Source: an uncultured Roseibium sp. (lineage in GTDB: Bacteria > Pseudomonadota > Alphaproteobacteria > Rhizobiales > Stappiaceae). From it: a DNA stretch of 64,000 nucleotides. The first letter of the stretch is position 1. Each line of letters begins with the position of its first letter. Made by a program: the position numbers and the translations under genes. Positions 10,188 through 19,254 of the stretch are shown piece by piece. Location of the stretch: positions 110,537 through 174,536 of the forward strand of contig NZ_CANLVF010000008.1 in assembly GCF_947494555.1 (NCBI RefSeq), in the 5' to 3' direction. The notes below the pieces were generated by a model. That model was given only the letters and a program-made list of their open reading frames with translations. It ran no database searches and had not been told where the DNA came from.

Positions 10188-11477
10188 TTAAGCTGCTTGT
10201 TCAACGTGTGTTGGAGATGCCCAGGTCAACCAGATGGCTGCCGTCCACGAAAATGTGCCTCCTCCGGCACCTGCCGCTGTTTCCGGGCTGAAATACTCGG
10301 CAAAGCCGCTCGCTTCGACGAGGCTTGCCGTGTCATTCCTGAGCCGTTCCGCGCGCGCGCTGTCGCCGACTTCGGCGAAACCCCTGGCGATCATGTAGTT
10401 CACCATGGCCCAAACCGGACCGCGCCAGTACCTGAGCGGTTCGTAGCTGGTATGTTCGGGATCGTAGGACGGCATCAGATAGCGAACCTTTTCGGCGATC
10501 CTGTCAAAGTGCCCCTGGAGCGATTCCAGCGTTTCCTGGTCGGCAATGCCGGCATAAGGAGCAAGGAAAGACATGCTTGAAATCCCGTCCGTGTGTTTGC
10601 CGGATCTCCGGTCCAGCGCAACATGGGCTTTCAAGCCATCATGCCAAAGGGATTTCACACCGGTTTCCATCCGGTTTATCCATCCCTTGATTTCATCCGC
10701 TTCCGCGTCCTTGCCCAGTTTCTCGGCCAACGTCAGAAGGTCGCGGGACGCCCGCAGGAAAATAAACGTGACCCCCGGATCGGCGACAAAGAAGGGACAG
10801 GTTCTTGCAACTTCGGCCGGGTCCCAACCGACATTCCGGCAGGCGGCCATGATGCTCAGATACCTGTCGTAGTCTTCCTTGTGCGGCCGCATCGCCGGAT
10901 CGACATGTGAAGTATCCTTACGCTCATAGGGTCCGATGTCCTTCACGACAACGGCACGCAGAGCGTCGTCCCAATCCGGCAGGTTATCCCGGCCAGATTC
11001 CCAGGGATGGATGACGGACATGGCACCCTTTGCCTCCGGATCCCGGTAGGCGAGGAACCACCGGTGCCAGTTCATCAGGCTGGGAAAGAGGGCAGCGGCG
11101 CGGCCGAGTGCCTTCCCGCTGGTGTCGCTGTCAACAAGATCGCTGATAACCGTGGCGGCAACCGGTGGCTGTGAATGGCCCGAGCTCGGGATGGGACCGC
11201 CATCTGTTCCCCAAACTGAAGGACCGGGAAAGTAGCTCGGATCATCCTTTCGAAAGAGAATGTGAGGAACCATCCCGTCCCGCCATTGACCTTCGAAGAG
11301 CATTTCGATTTCCCGCCACGCCCGATCCTGATCGAAGGTCGCGAAACCAAGAGCCACGAACACCGAATCCCAGTTCCACTGATAGGGATAAAGCCCCTTG
11401 GTCGGTACCGTGTACCCACCCTGATCATTTTCGATCAGGATGGATTTTGCTGTTTGATCTAAGTCTGCGCTTGACAC
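10188..11477 (-). CDS. GH63/MGH1-like glycoside hydrolase
   Basis: A 429-residue cytoplasmic (alpha/alpha)6-barrel enzyme. [15 protein letters not shown] near residue 30, [17 protein letters not shown] in the middle and [18 protein letters not shown] near the C-terminus are characteristic of the GH63 mannosylglycerate/glucosylglycerate hydrolase-like (MGH1) group; the Asp of ESGRDN and the Glu of FAEYFSPE are the expected acid and base. The start is a GTG at 11477 with AAGGAG 6 bases upstream. Its place inside an ABC operon means it probably hydrolyses the imported glycoside. A mannosyl- or glucosylglycerate substrate is my inference, helped by the glycerate kinase at 19255. Trehalase-like or other alpha-glycosidase activity is the alternative. 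Confidence 0.8.
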   Translation of the reverse strand: MSSADLDQTAKSILIENDQGGYTVPTKGLYPYQWNWDSVFVALGFATFDQDRAWREIEMLFEGQWRDGMVPHILFRKDDPSYFPGPSVWGTDGGPIPSSGHSQPPVAATVISDLVDSDTSGKALGRAAALFPSLMNWHRWFLAYRDPEAKGAMSVIHPWESGRDNLPDWDDALRAVVVKDIGPYERKDTSHVDPAMRPHKEDYDRYLSIMAACRNVGWDPAEVARTCPFFVADPGVTFIFLRASRDLLTLAEKLGKDAEADEIKGWINRMETGVKSLWHDGLKAHVALDRRSGKHTDGISSMSFLAPYAGIADQETLESLQGHFDRIAEKVRYLMPSYDPEHTSYEPLRYWRGPVWAMVNYMIARGFAEVGDSARAERLRNDTASLVEASGFAEYFSPETAAGAGGGTFSWTAAIWLTWASPTHVEQAA

Positions 11478-11516
11478 AGATTTCTCCTTGGCCAGTGCGG
11501 CCGTTTCAAATTCGAT

Positions 11517-12749
11517 CTAACCCTTCACGCTGCCGGCCGTCAGGCCCTGCACGAGGAAGCGTTCGAACCAGAGGAAAATGACGAGGACGGGCACGGTCGC
11601 AATCACCGCGCCCGCCATGAGATGCTGACGAGGCACCTCGGAGGAATTCAGGGACACGACACCGCGCGACAGGGTGAAGATGTCCGGATTGTCGAGGAAC
11701 ATGAAAGCGAACAGGAATTCATTCCATGCGATCATGAACACATAGAGCGAGACGGACGCGAGCGCCGGCAGCGACAAGGGCAGTGTTATCTTCAGGATAA
11801 CGCCAATCCGCGTGAGGCCGTCCATCAGGCCGGCTTCTTCCAGCTCGGAGGGAATTCCGCGGAAGTACCCCTGCAGCATGTAAAGCGCGACCGGAATCGT
11901 CGTGGCTGGATAGACGATCAGAAGCCCGGTGAGCGTGTTGCGCAAACCGAGCTGCGAGAACACGGCATAAAGCGGGATCACCAGCACGATCGCCGGGACC
12001 ATGTAGATCAACAGGACCGAGCGCGACAGGAAAGCCTGTCCGGGAAAGCGCAACCTTGAAACCGCGTAAGCACCGGGAACGGAAAACAGCAGCGTCAACA
12101 ACACGGTCGAAACGGACACATAGGCAGAGACGAGCAGATACCGGCCGAAGTTGAACTGGGTAAACAGTTCGACATAGGAACGCAGCAGACCGTCCAGCCC
12201 TTGCGAAAAGTCGATGGACAGATCCAGAGGGTTTGCAAGAAGCGTCTGCTGGCTTTTCAGCGACGTCATCACCATCACGTAAAACGGCAGTGCCACGATG
12301 ATCGTGAAGACGACGAACCCGACGCCCTTGGCGATGCGGATATAGATGACTTCGCGTTCGTAGCGGCTCATCGCGCCCAGGCTCGCGCCTGACAGGCAAA
12401 CGCTTGTCGCCCAGGTGGCCCCCAGAACGAATACGATCAGCGCCAGGATCTGCCAGACCGGGACGGTGCTCAGCGGCAGCGTAAAGGGCGCCGCGAAAGA
12501 TCCGACCATCAGGATCACGAACAGTGTGATGGCGGCAATCACCCAGGCCTGCAACCCTCCGCTTGAAACTGCCGATTGCCGCCAGACGAACACCAGCGCG
12601 CTCACCAGGCCTGCAATGCCGGCGGCCGTTGCCTGCGGCAGCGCGACTTCGCCGGTTATCAGCGTCAGGGTGACGGCGATGACGACAATTCCTGTTACGC
12701 CCCAGATTAGGCCCGTGATGGCGGCAAGAATGATGCTCCCCGGTCTCAT
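11517..12749 (-). CDS. Sugar ABC permease, MalG type, with extra N-terminal membrane segments
   Basis: The C-terminal 270 residues or so are an ordinary MalG-type permease with the cytoplasmic EAA loop (EEAGLMDGLTRIGVILKITL), in the inner membrane. The protein is 410 residues, against about 275-300 usual, because about 130 residues precede the core and contain about four hydrophobic segments (for example GLIWGVTGIVVIAVTLTLIT and VWQILALIVFVLGATWATSV). Its start overlaps the stop of the partner permease by 4 bases (ATGA), so the two are translationally coupled. The role of the extra helices is unknown. Confidence 0.9.
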   Translation of the reverse strand: MRPGSIILAAITGLIWGVTGIVVIAVTLTLITGEVALPQATAAGIAGLVSALVFVWRQSAVSSGGLQAWVIAAITLFVILMVGSFAAPFTLPLSTVPVWQILALIVFVLGATWATSVCLSGASLGAMSRYEREVIYIRIAKGVGFVVFTIIVALPFYVMVMTSLKSQQTLLANPLDLSIDFSQGLDGLLRSYVELFTQFNFGRYLLVSAYVSVSTVLLTLLFSVPGAYAVSRLRFPGQAFLSRSVLLIYMVPAIVLVIPLYAVFSQLGLRNTLTGLLIVYPATTIPVALYMLQGYFRGIPSELEEAGLMDGLTRIGVILKITLPLSLPALASVSLYVFMIAWNEFLFAFMFLDNPDIFTLSRGVVSLNSSEVPRQHLMAGAVIATVPVLVIFLWFERFLVQGLTAGSVKG

Positions 12750-14050
12750 AGCCCTTCCTCCTTCGGTGAGAAGCGGATGAACAGGGTCGCAAATGTCACC
12801 AGAACCACGAAGACCACGACCGCCACCGCGGCACCGGCTCCAAGGTTGGAGAGCGCAAAGCCCTGTTCATAGACATCGACGGTGAGCGTCCTGGTTCCGG
12901 CATTGCCGCCAGTGAGCAGGAAGATGTCGTCGAACTTGTTGAACGTCCAGATGAACCTCAGCAGGAACAGCACGGACAGGATGCCCATCAGCTGCGGCAG
13001 CGACAGGTACCAGAACTGCTGCAACGGCGTTGCTCCGTCCATCTCGGCAGCTTCATACATATCCGTGTTGATCGACTGCATGCGCGCCAGAATGAACAGG
13101 AAGGACAGGGGGAAATACCGCCACGCCTCGAACGCAATCACCGTCGTCAGCGCCAGGGGGAACTCCATCTGGATGCCGAAAAGCGAGTACTCGATCGCCC
13201 GTTGCCCGAAGAAATTGATCGGGTCGCTCACCACACCCATTTTGGTCAGAAGCGCATTCACCGTGCCGGAAAACGGATCGAAAAGCACTACCCAGGTGAA
13301 CGCCACGGCAATCACCGGGGAGACATAGGGAAACAGGAAAAGCCCCCTGACAAATCCCCTGCCCTTGAAAGCCGTGTTGAGCAGCTGCGCTGCAAAAAGG
13401 CCCAGGACCAGCGCACCGCCTGTTCCGAAGATCGTGTAATAGAAGGTTACGCGCAGGACCGACCAGAATTCGTCCGCGCTGAAGATCCTTCGGAAATTCT
13501 CGAGCGAGAAATCGAAACTGGTCAGGATATTGTCGGCATCGCCAGATATGACCGGTTTGCTCGCACGCTCGGGACGGTTCGCGGCCAGGAATGCGTCGGT
13601 CACAGTCCCTTCGATCTTGAGGCGTTCCCGCCAGCCGGGTTCGACAGTCCCGATTGTACAGGTCATCGCGCTGCCATTGAGCGCGCACACATCGGGCACA
13701 GCGGTCACGTTAAAGCCGGCAGGAATGGCGTCCGTGAGCACGACATCGCGGACTTCCGCCTCTTGCGAGGAATTTCGAAGACGATATTCGATCTCCGCAC
13801 TATCTCCCGCAGCTGCGGGACGGCCGCGCACGCGCTCGTTGACGAGGACAGTGGGCGGTCGCAGATCAGCCAGCTGAACCGGTTTCACACTGATCCAGAA
13901 GTTGGCAAGTAGCGGCCCGGCGACAATCATCAAAATGATGGCGAATGTGGGCGCCAGCATGAGATAGGCCAGCCACATCTCGCGGCGCTGCATGGGTCCG
14001 ACACCTTTTGGCGGCCCCAGGGACTCCGAGTTTTGGTTCTGTGCGCTCAT
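12746..14050 (-). CDS. Sugar ABC permease, MalF type, with inserted DUF11-like domain
   Basis: I chose the ATG at 14050 (MSAQNQNSES); the track uses a GTG 11 codons earlier with no better ribosome site. The 434-residue inner-membrane permease has its first helix at LAYLMLAPTFAIILMIVAGP and the EAA loop at EAAEMDGATPLQQFWYLSLP. Between helices 1 and 2, where relatives have only 20-30 residues, about 120 residues are inserted. They read as an extracytoplasmic beta-sandwich of DUF11 style (SAEIEYRLRNSSQEAEVRDV, then VVLTDAIPAGFNV), with two Cys in VCALNGSAMTCTIG that could form a disulfide. It could contact the binding protein. Confidence 0.9.
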   Translation of the reverse strand: MSAQNQNSESLGPPKGVGPMQRREMWLAYLMLAPTFAIILMIVAGPLLANFWISVKPVQLADLRPPTVLVNERVRGRPAAAGDSAEIEYRLRNSSQEAEVRDVVLTDAIPAGFNVTAVPDVCALNGSAMTCTIGTVEPGWRERLKIEGTVTDAFLAANRPERASKPVISGDADNILTSFDFSLENFRRIFSADEFWSVLRVTFYYTIFGTGGALVLGLFAAQLLNTAFKGRGFVRGLFLFPYVSPVIAVAFTWVVLFDPFSGTVNALLTKMGVVSDPINFFGQRAIEYSLFGIQMEFPLALTTVIAFEAWRYFPLSFLFILARMQSINTDMYEAAEMDGATPLQQFWYLSLPQLMGILSVLFLLRFIWTFNKFDDIFLLTGGNAGTRTLTVDVYEQGFALSNLGAGAAVAVVVFVVLVTFATLFIRFSPKEEGL

Positions 14051-14122
14051 GGTTCCAGCTCTGCTTTTCTGCCCGTTCGCCACCTGAAATTCTGGCGGCG
14101 TTAGGACAAACCGTCCCTGACC

Positions 14123-14143
14123 TCCCGCGCAGCATGCGCGGGA
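14123..14143 (-). promoter_or_regulatory. Intercistronic hairpin after the binding-protein gene
   Basis: TCCCGCGCA-GCA-TGCGCGGGA forms a perfect 9-bp stem in the 199-base gap between the binding-protein gene and the MalF-type permease gene. No T-run follows on the transcribed strand, so it is more likely an mRNA-stabilising or attenuating structure than a full terminator. Confidence 0.55.
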
Positions 14144-14249
14144 AGAAGCACTTGGTGGAGACCGGGCACCTATAGGTTTTGCGCCCGATCCGGATGTTCA
14201 TGGTGGGTGATGTTCCGCCGTTTGGCCGGAGGAACCACGTGCAGTTTTG

Positions 14250-15599
14250 TTATTGAACCTTGGCGAGTTCTTCGTTGAGTTTGGCAACGGTTGCCGCGGC
14301 GTCGCGCTCATCGTCGATGAACTCACGGACATAGCGGTTGATCACCTGGCTGTTGATGATCTTCGATGCAAGCGAAAGCTGACCTTCCGTGACGCCCCAG
14401 CGGCTGGCGGTATCGAGACCGGCAACGATGGTCTTGATCGTCTCGGGATCATAGAGTTCCGTCAACGGAGCCTTGCGGTCCACACCGACCGGCAGTTGGG
14501 CCCAGCCATCCACAAAGGCCGTCGCATTGTCGGCATTGCCGCGGCGGATCGGGAACTTTCCTTCAGGCGCGATCGACAGAGTGGACATGTAGCCGTCATC
14601 CATCGAGAACTCGATAAACTGCATCGCAGATTCGGTGTCGGCGTCGTTCGTAATGCCGAAATAACGCACGTCGCCCCAGGCCGCACCGTCCGGATTGGAC
14701 GGACCGCTCAGTGTCGTCACGACACCGGTTTTGGATGCCAGTTCCTTCGATGTCGGATCGTCGGTAATGGTCGGCGGAGCGCTATCGCGCAGTCCGGCAA
14801 GTTCATCCAGGATAAACGGAGACCAGATGATCATTGCAGCCTTGCCGGCAAAATAAAGTTCGCGCGACTGCTTCCAGAAAAGGTCGCCGGGAGGCGAAGC
14901 CTTGGCGATTGCCTTGTAGAACTCCAGGGCTTCAATCGTTTTCTTCTCGTCAAGAGCCTTGAAGCCGTCGCCGTCAACCGGGGTCACGCCGTTGGCCAGC
15001 AGCACATGCTCGAGCACCTGGCTCATGAAGTTTTCGTCGATTTTCGTTGCTGCGACGAATGCGAACATTTCCGGCGGATTGTGCAGCTTTTCAACCGCGG
15101 CCAGAATGTTCTCGTAGCTGTCTGGTGCCGCAAGACCGTTCGCTTCGAAGAGGTCTTTGCGGTAAACGACCATCTGCGTCCAGCCATCAACCGGAACGGA
15201 GGCGATACCGCCGTCGACAGCCGCCATTGCGACAGCGCCCGGCGCGAAAGTATCCTTGCCGAGATTATCAACGACTTCGGTCGCCGCTTCCGTATCCAGA
15301 ATACCGGCTTCTGCCCAGGGCAGCGCATATTGAAGCGTGTGATAGATCACGTCCGGCAGGTCACCGGCCGCAAAAGCCGCGGTTGCCCGCGTTCCGAGAT
15401 CGGATTCAGAAACCGGAATGACCTCGACTTCGATACCGGTCTTGTCCTTGAAGGCTGCTGCCATTTCTTCCTGTTTGGCAAGACGCTCAGGCTGCTCTTC
15501 TGTCGTCCAGAAACGCAGCGTGTCCGCCTGTGCCGTCGTCAGGCCAAGTGCGAGCACGCCCGCAATGGTCGAGGCCAGGAATTTACTCCTCCCAAACAT
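14250..15599 (-). CDS. Sugar ABC transporter substrate-binding protein (family 1)
   Basis: The 449-residue protein has a cleavable leader (FLASTIAGVLALGLTTAQA, then DTLRFWTTEEQPE) and the cluster B extracellular solute-binding fold seen in MalE/UgpB relatives (ATAAFAAGDLPDVIYH near residue 90). It captures the sugar or glycoside in the periplasm and hands it to the permeases encoded just downstream. Its ATG lies 1 base beyond the lacI stop, with GGGAG inside the end of lacI as ribosome site, so regulator and binding protein are co-transcribed. A hairpin separates it from the permease genes. Confidence 0.92.
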   Translation of the reverse strand: MFGRSKFLASTIAGVLALGLTTAQADTLRFWTTEEQPERLAKQEEMAAAFKDKTGIEVEVIPVSESDLGTRATAAFAAGDLPDVIYHTLQYALPWAEAGILDTEAATEVVDNLGKDTFAPGAVAMAAVDGGIASVPVDGWTQMVVYRKDLFEANGLAAPDSYENILAAVEKLHNPPEMFAFVAATKIDENFMSQVLEHVLLANGVTPVDGDGFKALDEKKTIEALEFYKAIAKASPPGDLFWKQSRELYFAGKAAMIIWSPFILDELAGLRDSAPPTITDDPTSKELASKTGVVTTLSGPSNPDGAAWGDVRYFGITNDADTESAMQFIEFSMDDGYMSTLSIAPEGKFPIRRGNADNATAFVDGWAQLPVGVDRKAPLTELYDPETIKTIVAGLDTASRWGVTEGQLSLASKIINSQVINRYVREFIDDERDAAATVAKLNEELAKVQ

Positions 15600-15600
15600 T

Positions 15601-16707
15601 TCATTCTCCCTTACTGCCAGAAGGTGGCTGTTGGTTCAGCCGGTCACGGAGCACATTTGCCAGCGCATCCGATGTCATGGACGGAGCGCCATCGGAGGCG
15701 CGCCGGATAAGTCTTGCTTTTGCAAGAGCCTGCAGCGTTTGCGGCTCTTTGCCGTCAAGAAGGTCGATCAGCATGCGGGCAACGCGCCCGCCGGCTTCCT
15801 GAGCGCTCTGCGAATACGTCGTCAGCGGCGGATCAAGATATTCGCCCACCGGCAAGCCATCGTAGCCGATCACGGTAACGTCCGATCCGGCTTTCAAGCC
15901 GAGTTTACGGCAGAACTGGACGACGCCGATTGCCAGCGCATCCGTGGCGCAGAGCATTGCGGTTGGCGGAGCAGCTTGCGACAGCAGCGCCTCCGCGCCC
16001 GCGAGACCGCCCTCTTCGCTGATAGTCTGGATTGTCTCAAGATCCGGGTCATGGCGCACGCCAAGCGCCTCGAGACCTTGACGGTAACCTTCCCGGCGCT
16101 GACGGGCAAAGTTCAGGTCGAGCGATCCGCCGACAAAGCCGATCCGCTCGTGACCAAGGCTGTAAAGATGGCGGACACCGTCGGCAAATGTCGCCTCGTT
16201 GTCGATGTCGAACCAGGCATAACCGGAGGGATCCCCAGTCCGCCCGTGGGCGACAAACGGGAAATTCAGCTCGTTCAGATACGCGATCCGCGGATCGTCG
16301 ACTTCTGTTCGTGTAACAATGAAACCGTCCACCTTGCGCCGGGCGATCAGACGCTTAAGCGTTTGAATCACGTGGTCGCGCGAGTGTGCGGTTGTCACAA
16401 GGAGATCAAGTCCGAGCTCATCCAGTGCGCGCGCGATGCCGTCGATGAATTCGGCCAGAAACGGATCGGCTCCGTTTCCGTGTCCGACTGGAATGATGAT
16501 ACCGAGCGTGTCCTGCCGTCCCCGTTTCAGGTTCCGCGCTGTCGCGGATGGTTGATATCCAAGGTCCTGAACGGCTTTGAGGATACGTTTACGGGTACTG
16601 TCGGAAATGTCGGTATAATTGTTGAGGACGCGCGAAACCGTTCCCTTGGCTACGCCGACATGGCGGGCCACGTCGTCAATGGTGACGGAACCACGGAGTC
16701 GCGACAT
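15601..16707 (-). CDS. LacI-family transcriptional regulator of the glycoside ABC operon
   Basis: The start is set at the ATG at 16707, preceded by GGGAGGAAAG; the ORF track adds 48 unlikely residues upstream. The 368-residue protein has the LacI DNA-binding domain at its very N-terminus (VTIDDVARHVGVAKGTVSRV, then LGYQPSATARNLKRG hinge) and a periplasmic-binding-like effector domain (LGIIIPVGHGNGADPFLAEF). It is the first gene of the operon running to 9109, so it probably represses its own operon until an imported sugar or hydrolysis product is bound. Two AAAnCGGTTT-type operator candidates lie about 80-125 bases upstream. Confidence 0.93.
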   Translation of the reverse strand: MSRLRGSVTIDDVARHVGVAKGTVSRVLNNYTDISDSTRKRILKAVQDLGYQPSATARNLKRGRQDTLGIIIPVGHGNGADPFLAEFIDGIARALDELGLDLLVTTAHSRDHVIQTLKRLIARRKVDGFIVTRTEVDDPRIAYLNELNFPFVAHGRTGDPSGYAWFDIDNEATFADGVRHLYSLGHERIGFVGGSLDLNFARQRREGYRQGLEALGVRHDPDLETIQTISEEGGLAGAEALLSQAAPPTAMLCATDALAIGVVQFCRKLGLKAGSDVTVIGYDGLPVGEYLDPPLTTYSQSAQEAGGRVARMLIDLLDGKEPQTLQALAKARLIRRASDGAPSMTSDALANVLRDRLNQQPPSGSKGE

Positions 16708-16787
16708 CTTTCCTCCCGAAGGGCGCTTCACCCCTTGATTTCTCGGCGACCGGGATACACCTGGCGCCGATTTATTAGGCAAAAGTG

Positions 16788-16807
16788 TTCCAAAACCGGT
16801 TTCGGAA
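16788..16807. promoter_or_regulatory. LacI-type operator candidate 1
   Basis: TTCCAAAACCGGTTTCGGAA is a 20-base palindrome with one mismatched pair and the central CG step typical of LacI-family operators. It lies 81 bases upstream of the lacI start. Confidence 0.65.
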
Positions 16808-16810
16808 GTC

Positions 16811-16830
16811 AACAAAATCGGTTTCGGAAA
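16811..16830. promoter_or_regulatory. LacI-type operator candidate 2
   Basis: AACAAAATCGGTTTCGGAAA shares the AAAAnCGGTTTCGGAA core with the first site, 22 bases away (about two helical turns). This suggests cooperative binding by the LacI protein encoded at 15601-16707. Confidence 0.55.
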
Positions 16831-17116
16831 CGCAAAAAGAATTTTCTGCACTGCGGGAACATGCTGGTGTTAAAGCAAAACACTGCTCTCAATGGTTTCG
16901 GTAAATCAAGAACACGTCGCGAGCCAAACCTGCAATAACATACGATTAGAAGCTCGACCGGGATCCATAGTCAGCCCGGTTTGGCAGCGCGAAGACCCGC
17001 ATCCGGTATCTGCATTCGAGCAGAAAGGTACCGAACTCAATGATTACGGGGGCACCGCTCTTCGCCATGCTTCAGCCAGGACCACCTTCCATCGTCAAGA
17101 TGGGTACCTAATAGGC

Positions 17117-17527
17117 TCAGAACGGCACCGAGGACACGAGGATGATGTTTGCGTAAGGGGTCACTTCACCCGTACGTATGATCGCACGTGCGCGCTGCGA
17201 GCGGTGTTTGAAGTCATCGTGAGACACACGGACTGGCTCGATCGGCTTGCCGGTTTCCGCTGCCCAGTGTGCCAGCTTGACTTCGATGCGCGTGACCAAC
17301 TCGGGAGCAGCTTCCTCAGCGAACACGGCCTGTTCGACAACAAGTTCCCAGGTCAGGGCTTCGAAGACATCGAAAAATCCGGGTATACCCGGCGACACGG
17401 CAAGATCGATAACACCGACGCCCGGAGGCACCGGGAGACCGGCATCTGCGATCACAATTTCATCCAGATGACCGAGGGAAGCCACCAGCTTGCTGAGATG
17501 ACGGTTCAGGAGCGGCGTGCGTTTCAT
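17117..17527 (-). CDS. rbsD: D-ribose pyranase RbsD
   Basis: The track joins this gene to a long spurious N-terminus; the real start is the ATG at 17527 with GAGGAAGC upstream. The 136-residue product shows the RbsD pattern LGHLDEIVIADAGLPVPPG, with the catalytic His and the Asp that RbsD uses to interconvert pyranose and furanose forms of ribose (and related sugars), and the conserved Tyr-Ala-Asn (TPYANIIL) near the C-terminus. It is cytoplasmic. No ribose transporter or ribokinase is adjacent, so it may serve a sugar released or imported by the neighbouring LacI operon. Confidence 0.9.
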   Translation of the reverse strand: MKRTPLLNRHLSKLVASLGHLDEIVIADAGLPVPPGVGVIDLAVSPGIPGFFDVFEALTWELVVEQAVFAEEAAPELVTRIEVKLAHWAAETGKPIEPVRVSHDDFKHRSQRARAIIRTGEVTPYANIILVSSVPF

Positions 17528-17622
17528 GAAGCTTCCTCGATGTTCAGGCACGTAACTCACGATATTCGAACACGGACATGTGCAGATTGTCTTAAGCCCG
17601 CATTGCCACCGGTGACAACATG

Positions 17623-17994
17623 CTAGTCCTCTGGCAGATCGCCTTCGGGCGGTTGCCACAGCTCGACGGCATTGCCTTCTGGATCCAGAAAGCGGAAGAA
17701 GCGGCCGTATTCCTCGTCGTCGTAGCCGAGTTCCGTCACTCCGTCGCCGCGCAAGCTCGCCATAAGAGCGTCGATATCGGTGACCCGGAAGTTGATCATG
17801 AAGCGATTGTCGGCGGGTCCAAAATAAGATGTGTCCGCCTTGAAGGCAGCCACGACGGACGGGCCCGCGTTCTGATGCAGCCACGTGCCCAGATTGATGT
17901 CGAAGTGCTTCTTGTAGAACGCGGCCTGCCGCTCCGGGTCAGTGCTTTTGAAAAAGACGCCGCCGATACCATCGACTTTCGCTGAATCATTCAT
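17623..17994 (-). CDS. VOC (glyoxalase/bleomycin resistance) family protein
   Basis: A 123-residue single-domain protein with paired beta-alpha-beta-beta-beta modules: GIGGVFFKSTDPERQAAFYK at the start and FRFLDPEGNAVELWQP at the end. The C-terminal Glu of AVELWQP is the usual metal ligand. The substrate cannot be inferred from sequence; VOC proteins include lyases, isomerases and dioxygenases. It lies 95 bases upstream of rbsD and 20 bases downstream of the CofD-like gene, all on the same strand. Confidence 0.85.
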   Translation of the reverse strand: MNDSAKVDGIGGVFFKSTDPERQAAFYKKHFDINLGTWLHQNAGPSVVAAFKADTSYFGPADNRFMINFRVTDIDALMASLRGDGVTELGYDDEEYGRFFRFLDPEGNAVELWQPPEGDLPED

Positions 17995-18014
17995 CTACCG
18001 CCCTCCGACTGTCT

Positions 18015-19196
18015 TCACACCAACGAGACCAACGCTTCACAAAGCGCCACCGGGTCGTAATACGGCGAAGACGTCTTGCTCACCAAATCGAGTTTCAGCA
18101 CCGTAATCCCACGCGCGCTGATTTCAGCAGTCTGCGCGTCCGGTACGCTCTTGTCGACAATGACGAAATTGAGCAGCTCCTCGGTCCGACAGCCACTACC
18201 GGCATCGCGATGCAGATAGGTCAGCAAGGTGTGGACTTTGTCCGCGAGAGACATGTCGCCGGTTTCAGGATCGTTACCTAGACTTGGCACATAGACTTTG
18301 GGAACCGTGCGTTCCGCGATCGCCTGTCCGACCCCCTCCGGCAGCAGGTTGGCCATCAGGCTCGTATAGAAACTGCCGGGCGCATAGCAGATCAGATCGG
18401 CGGAATGCATCAGCGTCCGGTTGCGTTCCGGGAATACAGATTGTGCCGGGTCCTTGCGGTTCAGACCGTGATTGAGGAAAAAATCCTTGATCGGCGACGT
18501 CAGTGCCGGGTGCTCTTTGCCGGTCAGCAAATGCTGACCGATGATCTCGTCACCATTGGCAAGTTCGGCACCCAGATGCAGGTTGTCATCGGTCACCGCA
18601 CGAACCGTGCCCTGCACACCGACCAGCTTGGACACCAGGAAGATAATCGGCTCAATCTGCTGGTTCTGGTTGATGTAACCACCCGCAAGAATGAGGTTGC
18701 CGATGCTTGCGCCGCGCAGGTCGAACGTCTTCGGGCAGGCAGACCGGAACATGCCGAGCTGGTTCTGGATGAGTGTGCGCATGGGTTGCTCGATGGCACC
18801 GACCAGCAGATGCGTGCCGGCGATCATCGCGCCGAGTTCATTGTGCAAATCCTCCAGCATCGCAGACTTTGCAAAACGGTGCGTGAAAAGCCGGAAGACA
18901 TCCGGATGCCCGAGCACCGTCTCGTCGGCAAGCGCCATGAGACGGCTTCTCAGATCTCCGATTGCCGGCATGTCGAATGCGACACGAAGCCCTTGCGAGC
19001 TGCCGCCGGAATCAAATGGCGTCACGAGGTGAATGGAGTTGTGCGTATATCGCTTCAGAATTTGCGACACGCCATTCAGCGCCGATCCTCCGCTGAAAAA
19101 GAGGAGGCGCGGGCCGAGCTTCGGATTGGACAGAAACCGTTCGATCCTGAACGGGTCCGGCATGCGCACCGCACGCGTGATGGTGACTTCGGACAT
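18015..19196 (-). CDS. CofD-like protein, resembling the 'GAK system' CofD branch
   Basis: A 393-residue cytoplasmic protein with the CofD/YvcK-type nucleotide-binding start (LLFFSGGSALNGVSQIL) and the following THNSIHLVTPFDSGGSS and LRSRLMALAD segments, then GASIGNLILAGGYI and DLICYAPGSFYTSLMANLLP. CofD itself transfers a phospholactate-type group onto deazaflavin FO. This branch, which I recall being annotated as the 'GAK system' CofD-like family, occurs outside F420 producers and its reaction is unknown to me. No F420 genes are nearby. A glycerate 2-kinase gene lies 58 bases upstream on the same strand, so a phosphoglycerate-type substrate can be imagined but is unproven. Confidence 0.75.
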   Translation of the reverse strand: MSEVTITRAVRMPDPFRIERFLSNPKLGPRLLFFSGGSALNGVSQILKRYTHNSIHLVTPFDSGGSSQGLRVAFDMPAIGDLRSRLMALADETVLGHPDVFRLFTHRFAKSAMLEDLHNELGAMIAGTHLLVGAIEQPMRTLIQNQLGMFRSACPKTFDLRGASIGNLILAGGYINQNQQIEPIIFLVSKLVGVQGTVRAVTDDNLHLGAELANGDEIIGQHLLTGKEHPALTSPIKDFFLNHGLNRKDPAQSVFPERNRTLMHSADLICYAPGSFYTSLMANLLPEGVGQAIAERTVPKVYVPSLGNDPETGDMSLADKVHTLLTYLHRDAGSGCRTEELLNFVIVDKSVPDAQTAEISARGITVLKLDLVSKTSSPYYDPVALCEALVSLV

Positions 19197-19254
19197 TCCA
19201 ACCCCTGTTCAAATCGCCTTTCGGCAAATCCGAATTCGCTGCCGGATCAGGTCG

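Larger units (their letters stand above)
16708..17116. other. Intergenic region upstream of the lacI operon
   Basis: These 409 bases hold the lacI promoter region with two operator-like sites (16788-16807 and 16811-16830) and a further GGTTTCGG half-site at 16894-16901. From about 16905 to the rbsD stop I see no convincing gene, RNA or repeat; the ORFs shown there run antisense into rbsD. Confidence 0.6.

Noticed and set aside
14247-16938. Long plus-strand ORFs (487 and 506 aa) over the binding-protein and lacI genes
   Set aside because: Antisense to well-supported genes; Arg- and Cys-rich composition without domain signatures.
17117-17884. 255-residue ORF ending in RbsD
   Set aside because: The N-terminal 119 residues are antisense-like sequence through the intergenic gap and the VOC gene; RbsD alone is 136 residues with its own ribosome site.
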